Below, piece by piece: positions 36,217 through 45,545 of a DNA stretch of 64,000 nt. How positions within the stretch are numbered: the first letter of the stretch is position 1; each line of letters opens with the position of its first letter. This DNA comes from Aquirufa aurantiipilula (lineage in GTDB: Bacteria; Bacteroidota; Bacteroidia; Cytophagales; Spirosomataceae): the NCBI RefSeq assembly GCF_019923745.1, contig NZ_JAANOG010000003.1, positions 298,913 through 362,912 on the forward strand, given 5' to 3'. The notes beneath the pieces were generated by a model, which saw nothing but the letters and a program-made list of their open reading frames with translations, ran no database searches and had not been told where the DNA came from. The translations under genes and the position numbers were made by a program.

Positions 36217-36828
36217 ATGTTGAATCCAAGATACCAATTCGTTTTATTTGCTGGTTTAGCCCTAGGCTTATTGTCCTCTTGTAGTGACGACCACAATGAT
36301 ACAGGAACAGAATTTGCTCCAAATATGTACCATTCCGTTGCTTATGAGCCAATGACTCAGACTGATGGTGATACCAATACTATTAATCCACTCGGGATGA
36401 ACATGCGCCAGCCTGTAGCAGGAACGATAGCAAGAAGCAAATTCACAGGAAATGATTCCTTACAGAAAGAACTCTTACATCAAGATTTGATTTCAAGAAC
36501 TATTCCAAACGATAGCATTACCTATTCAGCTGCAGCTTTGAAAAATCCATTAGCTGCTACACCTGAAAATATCGAAGCAGGAAAATTACAATATGAAAGA
36601 TATTGCCAGCATTGCCACGGTGAAACAGGTAAAGGAGATGGTTTGGTAGCTAAAATGTATAAAGGAGTTCCAGTATATTCTAGCGACGCATTAAAAGCCT
36701 TGAACGATGGTCATATCTACCACGTAATTACACATGGTAAAGGAAGAATGTGGCCTCATGGCTCACAAATCACTTCAGCCAATCGTTGGAAAATTGTACT
36801 TTATGTACATGAATTGCAAAAACAATAG
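36217..36828 (+). CDS. actE: Alternative complex III subunit E, monohaem cytochrome c lipoprotein
   Basis: About 203 residues. The signal MLNPRYQFVLFAGLALGLLSSC carries a lipobox (Cys22). A single c-type haem site is YCQHCHGETGKGDG, with a Met ligand likely in GRMWPHGSQ. The protein would accept electrons from ActA and hand them to the cytochrome oxidase or a soluble carrier. The start is the ATG at 36217; the longer frame begins with a TTG and places a basic extension before the lipoprotein signal. Confidence 0.93.
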   Translation: MLNPRYQFVLFAGLALGLLSSCSDDHNDTGTEFAPNMYHSVAYEPMTQTDGDTNTINPLGMNMRQPVAGTIARSKFTGNDSLQKELLHQDLISRTIPNDSITYSAAALKNPLAATPENIEAGKLQYERYCQHCHGETGKGDGLVAKMYKGVPVYSSDALKALNDGHIYHVITHGKGRMWPHGSQITSANRWKIVLYVHELQKQ

Positions 36829-36860
36829 TTCAATTATTAAAAATTAAAATACCAGATAAA

Positions 36861-38222
36861 ATGGCGGGACACTCACATTTTTCCCCAGCAAACGTTGAAG
36901 AGCATTTTGAATTCACTTCTGAAGGCAAAAAAAGAGTTATTTATGCTTTCATTGCCGGAGTAGTAGCTTTAGTGCTTGGAATATATCTTTTATCCAAAGG
37001 TGAGGCTGGTGGCCACGAAGTTGCCAATGCAGGACATGAAGCTGTGAAAGCAGGTCATGAAGCTGCCTCAGAACACCTTTCAGGCGGAGCGGTATCCCAC
37101 CAACCTGCAGCAGAAGAACATTATGATTGGACAAATCGTATTTGGGCTAACGTATGGTTAAATGCGGTATTCTTTACAGGTATAGCTATCATTGGTATGT
37201 TCTTTGTTTCATTACAATACCTAACTAAATCAGGATGGTCATCTGTGATGAAGCGTGTTCCAGAAGCATTCCCTAAATTCTTATACATCACTCTTCCAAT
37301 CCTATTGTTGGTATTCTTTTTCAAAGGAGATGCTATTTTCCACTGGATGCACCATGGGGTTACTGAAGTAGGAAATGAAAACTACGATAAAATCATTGCT
37401 GGTAAATCTGGTTATTTGAACAAGACATTCTTCTTAGTTCGTTTAGTAGGTTTCTTTGCACTTTGGATCGGTCTTTGGACTGTTCTTCGTAAGAAGTCTT
37501 TAGAAGAAGATTTAATAGGTGGTACTGATTTATTTACTCAATTAGTTCGTATCTCAACTGCATTTATTGTCGTATTCGGAGCTTCTAGTTCTATGTTTGC
37601 ATGGGATTGGGTTATGTCCATCGATACACACTGGTTCTCTACCATGTTTGGATGGTACATGTTCTCATCTTGGCATGTTACGGGTTTAGCTGTTATTACT
37701 TTAACTATCTTATTGTTAAAAGATAAAGGATATATGGCTTACGTAAACGAAAACCACCTACATGATTTAGGTAAGTTGATGTTTGCATTTTCTATTTTCT
37801 GGACATACGTTTGGTTTGAACAATTCTTATTGATCTATTATGCTAACATGCCAGAAGAAATCATTTATTTCTTGGAGCGTTGGGAAGGTCACAACAAAAT
37901 TTACAAAACATCAGAAATTTTGATGGTTTTCTTAAACTTCTTCTTCCCTTTCCTAGTTCTTATGACACGTGATGCAAAAAGAACTCGTATTTTCTTAAAA
38001 ATCGCTGCATTCTTCATCATCGTAGGACATTACATTGATTTTTATCAAATGATTATGCCAGGAGTATTAGGAGGTCATGCAGGATATGGATTAGTTGAGT
38101 TTGGAATGGTAACTGTTTTTGCTTCTGCGTTTATTTACATCGTTAGTGATGAATTAACCAAAGCTTCATTAATAGCTAAGAACCACCCATTCTTACCAGA
38201 AGCAGTTCATCACGATATTTAG
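36861..38222 (+). CDS. actF: Alternative complex III subunit F (quinone-binding subunit 2)
   Basis: A 453-residue NrfD-like membrane protein with about ten helices, the second quinol-binding subunit of ACIII. Conserved parts include FAWDWVMSIDTHWFSTMFGWYMFSS and FWTYVWFEQFLLIYYANMPEE. Between the first and second helices is an unusual segment (residues 49-88) with GHE repeated every seven residues (51-53, 58-60, 65-67) and six His in all. This insert looks like low-complexity metal-binding sequence. The gene precedes coxB by 32 bases. Confidence 0.94.
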   Translation: MAGHSHFSPANVEEHFEFTSEGKKRVIYAFIAGVVALVLGIYLLSKGEAGGHEVANAGHEAVKAGHEAASEHLSGGAVSHQPAAEEHYDWTNRIWANVWLNAVFFTGIAIIGMFFVSLQYLTKSGWSSVMKRVPEAFPKFLYITLPILLLVFFFKGDAIFHWMHHGVTEVGNENYDKIIAGKSGYLNKTFFLVRLVGFFALWIGLWTVLRKKSLEEDLIGGTDLFTQLVRISTAFIVVFGASSSMFAWDWVMSIDTHWFSTMFGWYMFSSWHVTGLAVITLTILLLKDKGYMAYVNENHLHDLGKLMFAFSIFWTYVWFEQFLLIYYANMPEEIIYFLERWEGHNKIYKTSEILMVFLNFFFPFLVLMTRDAKRTRIFLKIAAFFIIVGHYIDFYQMIMPGVLGGHAGYGLVEFGMVTVFASAFIYIVSDELTKASLIAKNHPFLPEAVHHDI

Positions 38223-38254
38223 TATTTAAATTAAGATTCTAACAAATAAAACAT

Positions 38255-39340
38255 ATGAATTACCTAGTTGGTCTTTTATCCGTTGTATTCTTCATCTTAG
38301 CGATTACTGTAATCAGCAAAAGTTTGAAGCTTAACAAAAACCTTAGTGGTGAAAATGAGTCAGATTCTGCTCTAGATTCACACAATAATACCAATGCCGT
38401 TGGATTCTTACTCTTCTGGTTATTTGGAACTATTGCTGGTGTATGGTCATTCTTACACTCACAGCCTGATTTTCTACCTGAAGCGGCATCAGCTCATGGA
38501 GTAAAAACAGATTCCATGTTCTGGATCTCTATGGCGGTGGTAACATTTGCATTTTTTATTACCAACTCTTTATTGTTCTTTTTTGCATTCCAATACCGTA
38601 ACGATAAAAACAGAAAAGCTACTTTTTACCCAGTAAACCACAAGCTTGAAATTATCTGGACCATTATTCCTGCCATTGTCATGGCCATCTTGGTATTCAC
38701 AGGTTGGAGAACTTGGAGAGATATTACTTCTCAAGCACCAAGTAATGCAGTAGTTATTGAAGTTACAGGCCACCAATTTGGTTGGTATGTACGTTATGCA
38801 GGTAATGATGATAGCCAATTAGGTAATATCAACTACAAATTAATTGACGAAACCAATAGCTTAGGTTTAGACTTTACAGATAAAAACTCTTTTGATGATT
38901 TTACAGCAAGTGAATTACACCTTCCAAAAGGCGTGCCTGTCTTGTTGAAAATCAGAGCACAAGACGTATTACACTCGGTTTATTTGCCTTTCCAACGAGT
39001 TAAGATGGATGCAGTACCAGGTATGCCAACTAAATTTTGGTTTACTCCTACAATTTCTACAGATGAAATGCGTGCCAAATTAGGTAAGAAGGATTTCAAC
39101 TTTAAATTAAACTGTACAGAAATTTGTGGCCGTGGTCACTTCGGTATGGCAATCACAGTTTTTGTTGATGAACCTGCAGATTACAAAAAATGGGTGATGG
39201 AACAAAAACCATTCTTAACGATGAATCCTGCGTATTTGTCTAAAGTACCTGAGAATTTAAAAGCGAAAGCAAGTAAATATATTCCAGCTGAGCCAATCGC
39301 AGCAGATAGTACTGCTACAGAAGCTGTAAGTGTCAAATAA
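38255..39340 (+). CDS. coxB: Cytochrome c oxidase subunit II
   Basis: A 361-residue subunit II with N-terminal membrane helices and a periplasmic cupredoxin domain. The CuA site is complete: His in AQDVLHSVYLP and CTEICGRGHFGM, which supplies the two Cys, the His and the Met in the C-x3-C-x3-H-x2-M order. It receives electrons from ActE or a small cytochrome and passes them to subunit I. There is no C-terminal cytochrome c fusion. In this family a third, extra N-terminal helix is common; the first segment (residues 1-25) fits. Confidence 0.95.
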   Translation: MNYLVGLLSVVFFILAITVISKSLKLNKNLSGENESDSALDSHNNTNAVGFLLFWLFGTIAGVWSFLHSQPDFLPEAASAHGVKTDSMFWISMAVVTFAFFITNSLLFFFAFQYRNDKNRKATFYPVNHKLEIIWTIIPAIVMAILVFTGWRTWRDITSQAPSNAVVIEVTGHQFGWYVRYAGNDDSQLGNINYKLIDETNSLGLDFTDKNSFDDFTASELHLPKGVPVLLKIRAQDVLHSVYLPFQRVKMDAVPGMPTKFWFTPTISTDEMRAKLGKKDFNFKLNCTEICGRGHFGMAITVFVDEPADYKKWVMEQKPFLTMNPAYLSKVPENLKAKASKYIPAEPIAADSTATEAVSVK

Positions 39341-39369
39341 TTAGAAAGAATTTAGAAAAAATAATACCT

Positions 39370-41274
39370 ATGTCAACAGCCATATCAACTACTGAAGAAG
39401 TGCACGCTCATGGACACGATCATGGTCATGATCACGAGCATGAACATCATGAACTTGGTTTTATCCGTAAGTACATCTTTTCAGAGGATCATAAGACGAT
39501 TGCAAAACAATATTTAATCTCAGGTATCCTTTGGGCATTTATCGGTGGATCATTATCGATCATCTTCCGTTTGCAATTAGGTTTCCCAGATATGAGCTTA
39601 GAATGGTTAAGACCTATTTTAGGTGAATGGATTGATGAGTCAGGCAAATTAGACAAAGAATTTTACCTTGCTTTAGTAACCATGCACGGTACCATCATGG
39701 TATTCTTTGTATTGACAGCAGGTCTATCAGGTACATTCTCCAACTTCTTGATTCCATTGCAAATTGGAGCTCGTGATATGGCGTCTGGCTTTATCAATAT
39801 GTTATCCTATTGGTTCTTTGCCTTATCATCAGTGATTATGTTCTCATCATTATTCATTGAAACAGGTCCTGCATCCGGTGGCTGGGTAATTTATCCCCCA
39901 TTAAGTGCTCTACCACAAGCAATGCCAGGTTCAGGATTAGGTATGACCTTATGGTTAACCAGTATGGCCCTATTTATTGTTTCTCAATTAATGGGAGGTA
40001 TCAACTACATCTGTACCATCATCAACTTGAGAACACGTGGAATGACATTTACTAAAATGCCATTGACTATCTGGTCGTTCTTCTTTACAGCGGTATTAGG
40101 ATTATTATCTTTCCCTGTATTGTTATCAGCTGCTTTATTATTGATTTTTGACCGTAGCTTCGGTACTTCTTTCTACTTGTCAGAAATTTATATTCAAGGT
40201 CAAGCACTTCCAAACATGGGAGGTAGCCCAATCTTGTACCAACACTTATTCTGGTTCTTAGGTCACCCAGAGGTATATATCGTATTATTACCTGCTTTAG
40301 GTATGACATCAGAAGTTATTGCTACCAATTCACGTAAACCTATCTTTGGTTACCGTGCCATGATTGGTTCCATGATGGGTATCACCGTACTTGCTTTTAT
40401 TGTGTGGGCTCACCACATGTTCGTAACTGGTATGAACCCATTCCTTGGTTCCGTATTCATGTTCTTGACCTTAATTATTGCTGTACCTTCAGCAGTAAAA
40501 GGCTTTAACTACATTACTACACTTTGGAAAGGAAATATCGTATTTACTCCAGCCATGTTATTCTCTATTGGTCTTGTATCCCTATTTATTTCAGGTGGTG
40601 TTACAGGTATCATTTTAGGAAATTCGGCATTGGATATTAATTTACACGATACCTATTTCGTTGTAGCCCACTTCCACTTAGTAATGGGTGCAGCTTCCTT
40701 CTTTGGATTAATGGCTGGTGTTTACCACTGGTTCCCTAAGATGTTTGGACGTATGATGAATAAAACAGCTGGATATATCCACTTCTGGTTAACATTTGTG
40801 GGAGTATATGCTGTATTCTTCCCAATGCACTATACGGGTATTGCAGGTTTCCCAAGACGTTACTATTCATTCACCGCTTTAGGTAATGATGGAGAAGCTG
40901 CATTTACTGATTTAAATGCTTTCATATCACTAGCTGCGATTATTACTTTCACGGCTCAAGCGATCTTCTTCTTCAACTTCTTCTATTCTATTTTCAAAGG
41001 AAAACGTGCTACACAAAACCCTTGGAAGTCAAATACATTGGAGTGGACAACACCTATCGTACCAGGGCATGGAAACTGGGAAGGAGAAATTCCTGCTGTT
41101 TACCGTTGGCCTTATGATTATAGCAAGCCAGGTTCTGAGGCAGATTTTATTCCTCAAACTATACCTCACTCTGCAACTCCTGAATCAAATCTTCCTGAAG
41201 AGAATGATGAGATTGCAAAAGAAAAGGAAATTGAAAGTTTATTAGCGGCTCAGAACGAGAGTTACAACCGATAA
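39370..41274 (+). CDS. coxA: Cytochrome c oxidase subunit I
   Basis: A 634-residue haem-copper oxidase catalytic subunit. CuB ligands are seen in GHPEVYIVLLPALG (His with the cross-linked Tyr; the nearby Glu marks A1-type proton routing) and WAHHMF. The haem ligand pair is in HDTYFVVAHFHLVMG. The N-terminus holds a His-rich cytosolic stretch, with ten His among residues 12-27. A strong terminator follows, so coxA closes the actABCDEF-coxBA unit at least partly. Confidence 0.97.
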   Translation: MSTAISTTEEVHAHGHDHGHDHEHEHHELGFIRKYIFSEDHKTIAKQYLISGILWAFIGGSLSIIFRLQLGFPDMSLEWLRPILGEWIDESGKLDKEFYLALVTMHGTIMVFFVLTAGLSGTFSNFLIPLQIGARDMASGFINMLSYWFFALSSVIMFSSLFIETGPASGGWVIYPPLSALPQAMPGSGLGMTLWLTSMALFIVSQLMGGINYICTIINLRTRGMTFTKMPLTIWSFFFTAVLGLLSFPVLLSAALLLIFDRSFGTSFYLSEIYIQGQALPNMGGSPILYQHLFWFLGHPEVYIVLLPALGMTSEVIATNSRKPIFGYRAMIGSMMGITVLAFIVWAHHMFVTGMNPFLGSVFMFLTLIIAVPSAVKGFNYITTLWKGNIVFTPAMLFSIGLVSLFISGGVTGIILGNSALDINLHDTYFVVAHFHLVMGAASFFGLMAGVYHWFPKMFGRMMNKTAGYIHFWLTFVGVYAVFFPMHYTGIAGFPRRYYSFTALGNDGEAAFTDLNAFISLAAIITFTAQAIFFFNFFYSIFKGKRATQNPWKSNTLEWTTPIVPGHGNWEGEIPAVYRWPYDYSKPGSEADFIPQTIPHSATPESNLPEENDEIAKEKEIESLLAAQNESYNR

Positions 41275-41287
41275 AAACCAATAACCT

Positions 41288-41333
41288 AAAAGATGCATCG
41301 AAATGATTCTCATTTGGATGCATCTTTTTTTTT
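41288..41333 (+). terminator. Strong terminator between coxA and ctaA
   Basis: AAAAGATGCATC and AAATG (41288-41305) pair with CATTT and GATGCATCTTTT (41311-41328), with one G-G mismatch, and run into nine T's. It starts 14 bases after the coxA stop and ends 13 bases before the ctaA ATG. Confidence 0.88.
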
Positions 41334-41345
41334 CTCCCTACAACC

Positions 41346-42251
41346 ATGACATTCCAAAAATTTGGCTTTGTTACTTTACTATGCATCTACCTCCTCATAT
41401 TGGCCGGAGGAATAGTTCGAAGTACGGGATCGGGAATGGGTTGCCCAGATTGGCCAAAATGCTTTGGGAGATTCATCCCACCTACCAAGGAGTCCGAACT
41501 GCCCCTTCATTATGAAATCACCTATAAGGAAAAGTTACATGGTGAGGTTCTATTTAATCCAACAAAGACCTGGATTGAATACATTAACCGTCTCATTGGC
41601 GCATTAACAGGACTTTTTGTTTTAATTACAACCATTTTGGCATTTAAAACTGGTAAGAAAGAATTTATCCTTTCTTTTCTAGCTTTATTACTTGTATTGG
41701 GCAATGCCGTATTAGGTAAATACGTTGTTGATTCCTTCTTATTGCCAGGAGTAGTCACCATGCATATGCTTTTGAGTATAGGAGTACTCTTTTTACTTTT
41801 TAAAGCCTTACATGTCAATCAAAGCTACATAGAGATTCCTTCTACCATACGAACAATGCTTATGCTCAATTTATTGATCATATTGATACAAATCGTATTA
41901 GGAACTCAAGTGAGAGAAGAAATGGATCATGTGATCGTTCAATATGGAGAAAATGCGAAATCAGAATGGGTAAGTCATCTAGGAATCATTTATATCATTC
42001 ATAGAACCTTCTCTTGGATTGTTCTAATTAGTCATTTAATCCTTTGGTATAAAATAAATAAGTCAAAAATCGAATCTTTAAAAAACTATAGTACCTACTT
42101 ATTAGTTTTTTTAAGTGTATCCCTACTCACAGGAATATTAATGGCCTATGTCAACCTACCTTTGGGAAGTCAAGCCATACATTTAACCATATCCTTAGTG
42201 ATTTTAGGATTACACATGAATACTTGGATAAAAACAAGCACCGCCAAATAA
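41346..42251 (+). CDS. ctaA: Haem A synthase
   Basis: A 301-residue membrane protein that oxidises the C8 methyl of haem O to make haem A for subunit I. Signatures are LAGGIVRSTGSGMGCPDWPKCFG near the N-terminus with two Cys, His-containing segments HGEV, MHMLLSI and IHRTFSW, and IHLTISLVIL near the end. The first helix pair with RSTGSGMGCPDWP is family-specific. It follows a terminator, so its expression needs read-through or its own promoter; none is clear. It is one base from ctaB. Confidence 0.94.
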   Translation: MTFQKFGFVTLLCIYLLILAGGIVRSTGSGMGCPDWPKCFGRFIPPTKESELPLHYEITYKEKLHGEVLFNPTKTWIEYINRLIGALTGLFVLITTILAFKTGKKEFILSFLALLLVLGNAVLGKYVVDSFLLPGVVTMHMLLSIGVLFLLFKALHVNQSYIEIPSTIRTMLMLNLLIILIQIVLGTQVREEMDHVIVQYGENAKSEWVSHLGIIYIIHRTFSWIVLISHLILWYKINKSKIESLKNYSTYLLVFLSVSLLTGILMAYVNLPLGSQAIHLTISLVILGLHMNTWIKTSTAK

Positions 42252-42252
42252 G

Positions 42253-43104
42253 ATGTCAATAATTAAACCCTATATAGCCTTATTAAAATCCAGACTATCG
42301 ATCACGGTAGCATTCTCGGGTACCTTTGGCTATTTATTGGCGCCTATTGAACATACTACATTTCATATTATCCTAATATCCTTAGCAGGCTATTTATTAA
42401 CTGGAGCAGCCAACATTGTCAATCAGTTGAAAGAAATTGATTACGATAAACTGATGAAAAGGACAGCCAAAAGACCGCTCCCTACAGAAGTTTTGCAACC
42501 ACAGCAAGCCAAGATGTATGGGATTGTCATCTTATTCATATCCTTAAGCTTGCTTAGCTATTTATCCTGGAAAGCAGCCATAATCGGGTTCATTTCCTAC
42601 TTGCTATACGGATTTGTTTATACCCCATTAAAACGGGTTGGACCAATTTCAGTATTTGTGGGTGCTATACCGGGTGCCTTTCCTCCCATGATTGGTTGGC
42701 TAGCAGCTACACACGAATTTGGATGGGAACCAGGCATCTTATTTGCCATTCAATTCTTTTGGCAATTCCCGCACTTTTGGGCAATTGCGTGGGTTGCAGA
42801 TGCTGATTATAAAAAAGCGGGATTTAAAATGTTGCCCAATGATGGGAAAAAAGACATGAAAACGGCTTTTACCATCATGATCTACACCATATTTTTAGTA
42901 CCCTTGGGACTAGTCCCGTATTTATTGCACATGACAGGAATTCAATCAGCTATTATCGCTGTAATGGCTGGTACATTATTCCTTTGCCAAACTTTTTATC
43001 TTATGATGCGTCCAACAGACAAGGCTGCTCGATGGATGATGTTTGGATCTTTTTTCTATTTATTAGTCGTACAAATTGCCTTTTTATTTGATAAAATTTC
43101 ATAA
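42253..43104 (+). CDS. ctaB: Protohaem IX farnesyltransferase (haem O synthase)
   Basis: A 283-residue UbiA-type prenyltransferase that converts haem B to haem O, the step before CtaA. The Asp-rich prenyl-diphosphate site is in NIVNQLKEIDYDKLMKRTAKRPLPT (about residues 55-80); a second acidic cluster lies in WVADADYKKAGFKMLPNDGKKD. About eight helices. The order ctaA-ctaB with one base between them indicates a coupled pair supplying haem A to the oxidase encoded upstream. Confidence 0.95.
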   Translation: MSIIKPYIALLKSRLSITVAFSGTFGYLLAPIEHTTFHIILISLAGYLLTGAANIVNQLKEIDYDKLMKRTAKRPLPTEVLQPQQAKMYGIVILFISLSLLSYLSWKAAIIGFISYLLYGFVYTPLKRVGPISVFVGAIPGAFPPMIGWLAATHEFGWEPGILFAIQFFWQFPHFWAIAWVADADYKKAGFKMLPNDGKKDMKTAFTIMIYTIFLVPLGLVPYLLHMTGIQSAIIAVMAGTLFLCQTFYLMMRPTDKAARWMMFGSFFYLLVVQIAFLFDKIS

Positions 43105-43105
43105 C

Positions 43106-43684
43106 ATGAACGCTGAAACCAATTCCATAGAAGCCAAAGCGACCCGTTCAGTGAATCCTAAAATATTCACCATGTGGTTGTTCATCGTATCTATAATTAT
43201 GCTCTTCGCAGCTTTTACGAGTGCCTATCTTGTACGTAAAGCAGAAGGAAACTGGGTAGAGTTTCAATTACCTAATTTATTTTGGATAAGTACTGTAGTC
43301 CTACTTCTTAGTAGCGCTTCGATGCATTTTGCATTATTAGCCGCAAAAAAAGACCAATTTAATGCGTTAAGAATAAGTATTTCTATTACTTTTGTGCTCG
43401 GATTATTGTTTTTAGTTTTACAATATTTCGGATGGGTACAATTAGTCGAAATGAACGTTTATTTCGTTGGTAATCCATCAGGGTCATTTGTCTACGTATT
43501 ATCTGGTCTTCACGGTCTGCACTTAATCTCCGGATTGATTGTATTAATTGTAGCACTAGTTGCTGCATTCCGTATGAAAATCAATGCCAAAGCCCTTACT
43601 CAAATTAAAATTTGTTCCACTTATTGGCATTTTTTAGATGCTTTGTGGATTTATTTATTTTTATTTTTAGTGTTTAACAATTAA
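43106..43684 (+). CDS. coxC: Cytochrome c oxidase subunit III, first copy
   Basis: A 192-residue COX3-family membrane protein with five helices, beginning MNAETNSIEAKATRSVN and containing MWLFIVSIIMLFAAFTSAYLVRK, HGLHLISGLIVLI and YWHFLDALWIYLFLFL, the last being a COX3 hallmark. The start is set at the ATG at 43106, one base after the ctaB stop; the longer frame overlaps ctaB. A second COX3 gene follows within 12 bases, so the oxidase may use both as one split or paired subunit III. Confidence 0.92.
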   Translation: MNAETNSIEAKATRSVNPKIFTMWLFIVSIIMLFAAFTSAYLVRKAEGNWVEFQLPNLFWISTVVLLLSSASMHFALLAAKKDQFNALRISISITFVLGLLFLVLQYFGWVQLVEMNVYFVGNPSGSFVYVLSGLHGLHLISGLIVLIVALVAAFRMKINAKALTQIKICSTYWHFLDALWIYLFLFLVFNN

Positions 43685-43695
43685 GCTATTACCTC

Positions 43696-44463
43696 ATGTC
43701 AGTTGCACACGCTGCCCCTTCTGTTCCTGAAAATTTAACTTGGACAGGTGGTTCTGAACCTCTTAAAGCTAGTTATGGAAAACTCATGATGTGGTTTTTC
43801 CTACTTTCTGACACTTTTACATTCTCAGCACTCTTAGTGACTTATGGAATGATTCGTTTCAGTCAACCAGCTTGGGAAGGAAGTCCAAGTGATTTCTATT
43901 TTTCAACACAACACTGGCCTATCCCAGAAAAAGTGTTTGAAGCAGTTCCATTCCTACACGGCATTTCATTACCCTTGGTATTCGTAGGTATCATGACTTT
44001 CATTTTGATTGCGTCTTCAGTAACTATGGTATTAGCTGTAGAAGCTGGTCACCGTGGTGATCGTAAAGATGTAGAAAAATGGATGCTTTGGACTATCGTA
44101 GGTGGTTTTACGTTCTTAGGCTCACAAGCTTGGGAGTGGAGTCACTTCATACACGGACCAGAAGATTTGTCTTTAGCAGCGAAACAACTGGTAGACGGTG
44201 TGATGACCCCAATTGAAGGAGCCAATTTAGTACGCAATCCATATGGCCCTCCTGCCTTTGCTGACTTATTCTTTTTCATTACAGGTTTCCACGGAACTCA
44301 CGTATTTTCAGGAGTTATCCTAAACATTTTGATTTTCTTCAATGCTGCAACAGGAGTTTATGAGCGCAGAGGTCATTATGAAATGGTTGAAAAAGTTGGT
44401 TTATACTGGCACTTTGTAGACTTAGTTTGGGTATTCGTATTTACCTTCTTTTATCTTGTTTAA
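43696..44463 (+). CDS. coxC: Cytochrome c oxidase subunit III, second copy
   Basis: A 255-residue COX3-family protein with more family hallmarks than the first copy: MMWFFLLSDTFTFSALLVTYG, GSQAWEWSHFIHG, FFITGFHGTHVFSGVIL and LYWHFVDLVWVFVFTFFYLV. It contains the canonical helix bundle that stabilises subunit I and guards the proton path. It lies 19 bases before the subunit IV gene. Confidence 0.93.
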   Translation: MSVAHAAPSVPENLTWTGGSEPLKASYGKLMMWFFLLSDTFTFSALLVTYGMIRFSQPAWEGSPSDFYFSTQHWPIPEKVFEAVPFLHGISLPLVFVGIMTFILIASSVTMVLAVEAGHRGDRKDVEKWMLWTIVGGFTFLGSQAWEWSHFIHGPEDLSLAAKQLVDGVMTPIEGANLVRNPYGPPAFADLFFFITGFHGTHVFSGVILNILIFFNAATGVYERRGHYEMVEKVGLYWHFVDLVWVFVFTFFYLV

Positions 44464-44482
44464 TATTTAATTCCCTTAACAT

Positions 44483-44800
44483 ATGGCTTCGCACGTTACT
44501 GCACACGAAACCTCAGAAAAAGAAATTCCAGCTCCACAAACTGGCGCTATTTGGAAAACTTTTTGGATTCTTTTAATTCTAACAGCAATCGAATTTGTTA
44601 TTGCCTTTACATTGCCAGCTAACACCTTGCGTGTTGCTATCTTTTCAGGAATGACAATCGTTAAAGCTTTCTATATCGTAGGTGAATTCATGCACTTAAA
44701 GCATGAAGTTAAAACCCTTATCTGGGCTGTTTTAATCCCTACTGTATTCGTTGTTTGGTTACTAGTAGCATTGATCTACGAAGGTGGTCATTTGTATTAG
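44483..44800 (+). CDS. coxD: Cytochrome c oxidase subunit IV (prokaryotic type)
   Basis: A 105-residue protein with a polar N-terminus containing His and Glu, then three helices (about residues 26-45, 52-72 and 78-98). The segment FWILLILTAIEFVIAF and GEFMHLKHEVKTLIW are typical of the prokaryotic subunit IV family. It completes the oxidase gene set: subunits II, I, III, III, IV. The symbol is conventional; family assignment is by architecture and position as much as by sequence. Confidence 0.87.
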   Translation: MASHVTAHETSEKEIPAPQTGAIWKTFWILLILTAIEFVIAFTLPANTLRVAIFSGMTIVKAFYIVGEFMHLKHEVKTLIWAVLIPTVFVVWLLVALIYEGGHLY

Positions 44801-44824
44801 TAGATTATAAACTCTTATTGGCGC

Positions 44825-45544
44825 ATGACTAAAAAGACAGGCATTTTATTAACCATTTTAATAGTGCCTGTCTTATTATATTTAGGCCTGCACGAATTTG
44901 GTAATAATCATTTTCAATTACCTCGATACATTCCAGAAATTGATTCCACTACCGGTGAAATCAAAATGGAAAAACGAATCAATCCTCGTTGGAATGAATC
45001 CGACATGGATACGGTATTCTTTAGAATTCCTGCCTTTGAACTGACCGATCAAAAAGGCAATCCCTTTTCCTCAAAAGTTCTAGACAATCAAATCTATGTA
45101 GCGAGCTTTTTCTTTACCCGCTGTACTACCATTTGCCCCAAAATCACTACCCAAGTAAGTAGATTACAAGATACCTTTAGCAAAGAGGATGACATTAAAC
45201 TTCTTTCTATTTCAGTGGATCCACATTTTGATACTCCTGAAAAACTTGCTGATTATGCGAATCGCTTTGATGCTAAATCAGGTAAATGGTATTTTTTAAC
45301 GGGCGACAAAAAAACCATTTATCCATTAGCTTTAAAAGGATTTCATGTCCCTTTGGCAGATGCTTCTGAATATGATCAAGCCATCAAAAATCCAGATGAA
45401 ACATTTATACACTCTGAAAGGTTAATACTCATAGATAAAGAAAAGCATATTCGTGGCTTCTATAACGGAACCGATAAAAAGGATGTTGATCGCCTAATGA
45501 TGGAAATCAAAGTATTAAAACGCATTTATGATAGTGAAAAATAA
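44825..45544 (+). CDS. SCO1/SenC family copper chaperone
   Basis: A 239-residue thioredoxin-fold protein anchored by an N-terminal helix. The copper-binding Cys pair is in FFTRCTTICPKITTQ (C-x3-C), and the third ligand His lies in NPDETFIHSERLILIDKE. It is expected to deliver copper to the CuA site of CoxB on the periplasmic side. Its position at the end of the oxidase cluster fits that role. The next gene starts one base after its stop. Confidence 0.93.
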   Translation: MTKKTGILLTILIVPVLLYLGLHEFGNNHFQLPRYIPEIDSTTGEIKMEKRINPRWNESDMDTVFFRIPAFELTDQKGNPFSSKVLDNQIYVASFFFTRCTTICPKITTQVSRLQDTFSKEDDIKLLSISVDPHFDTPEKLADYANRFDAKSGKWYFLTGDKKTIYPLALKGFHVPLADASEYDQAIKNPDETFIHSERLILIDKEKHIRGFYNGTDKKDVDRLMMEIKVLKRIYDSEK

Positions 45545-45545
45545 T

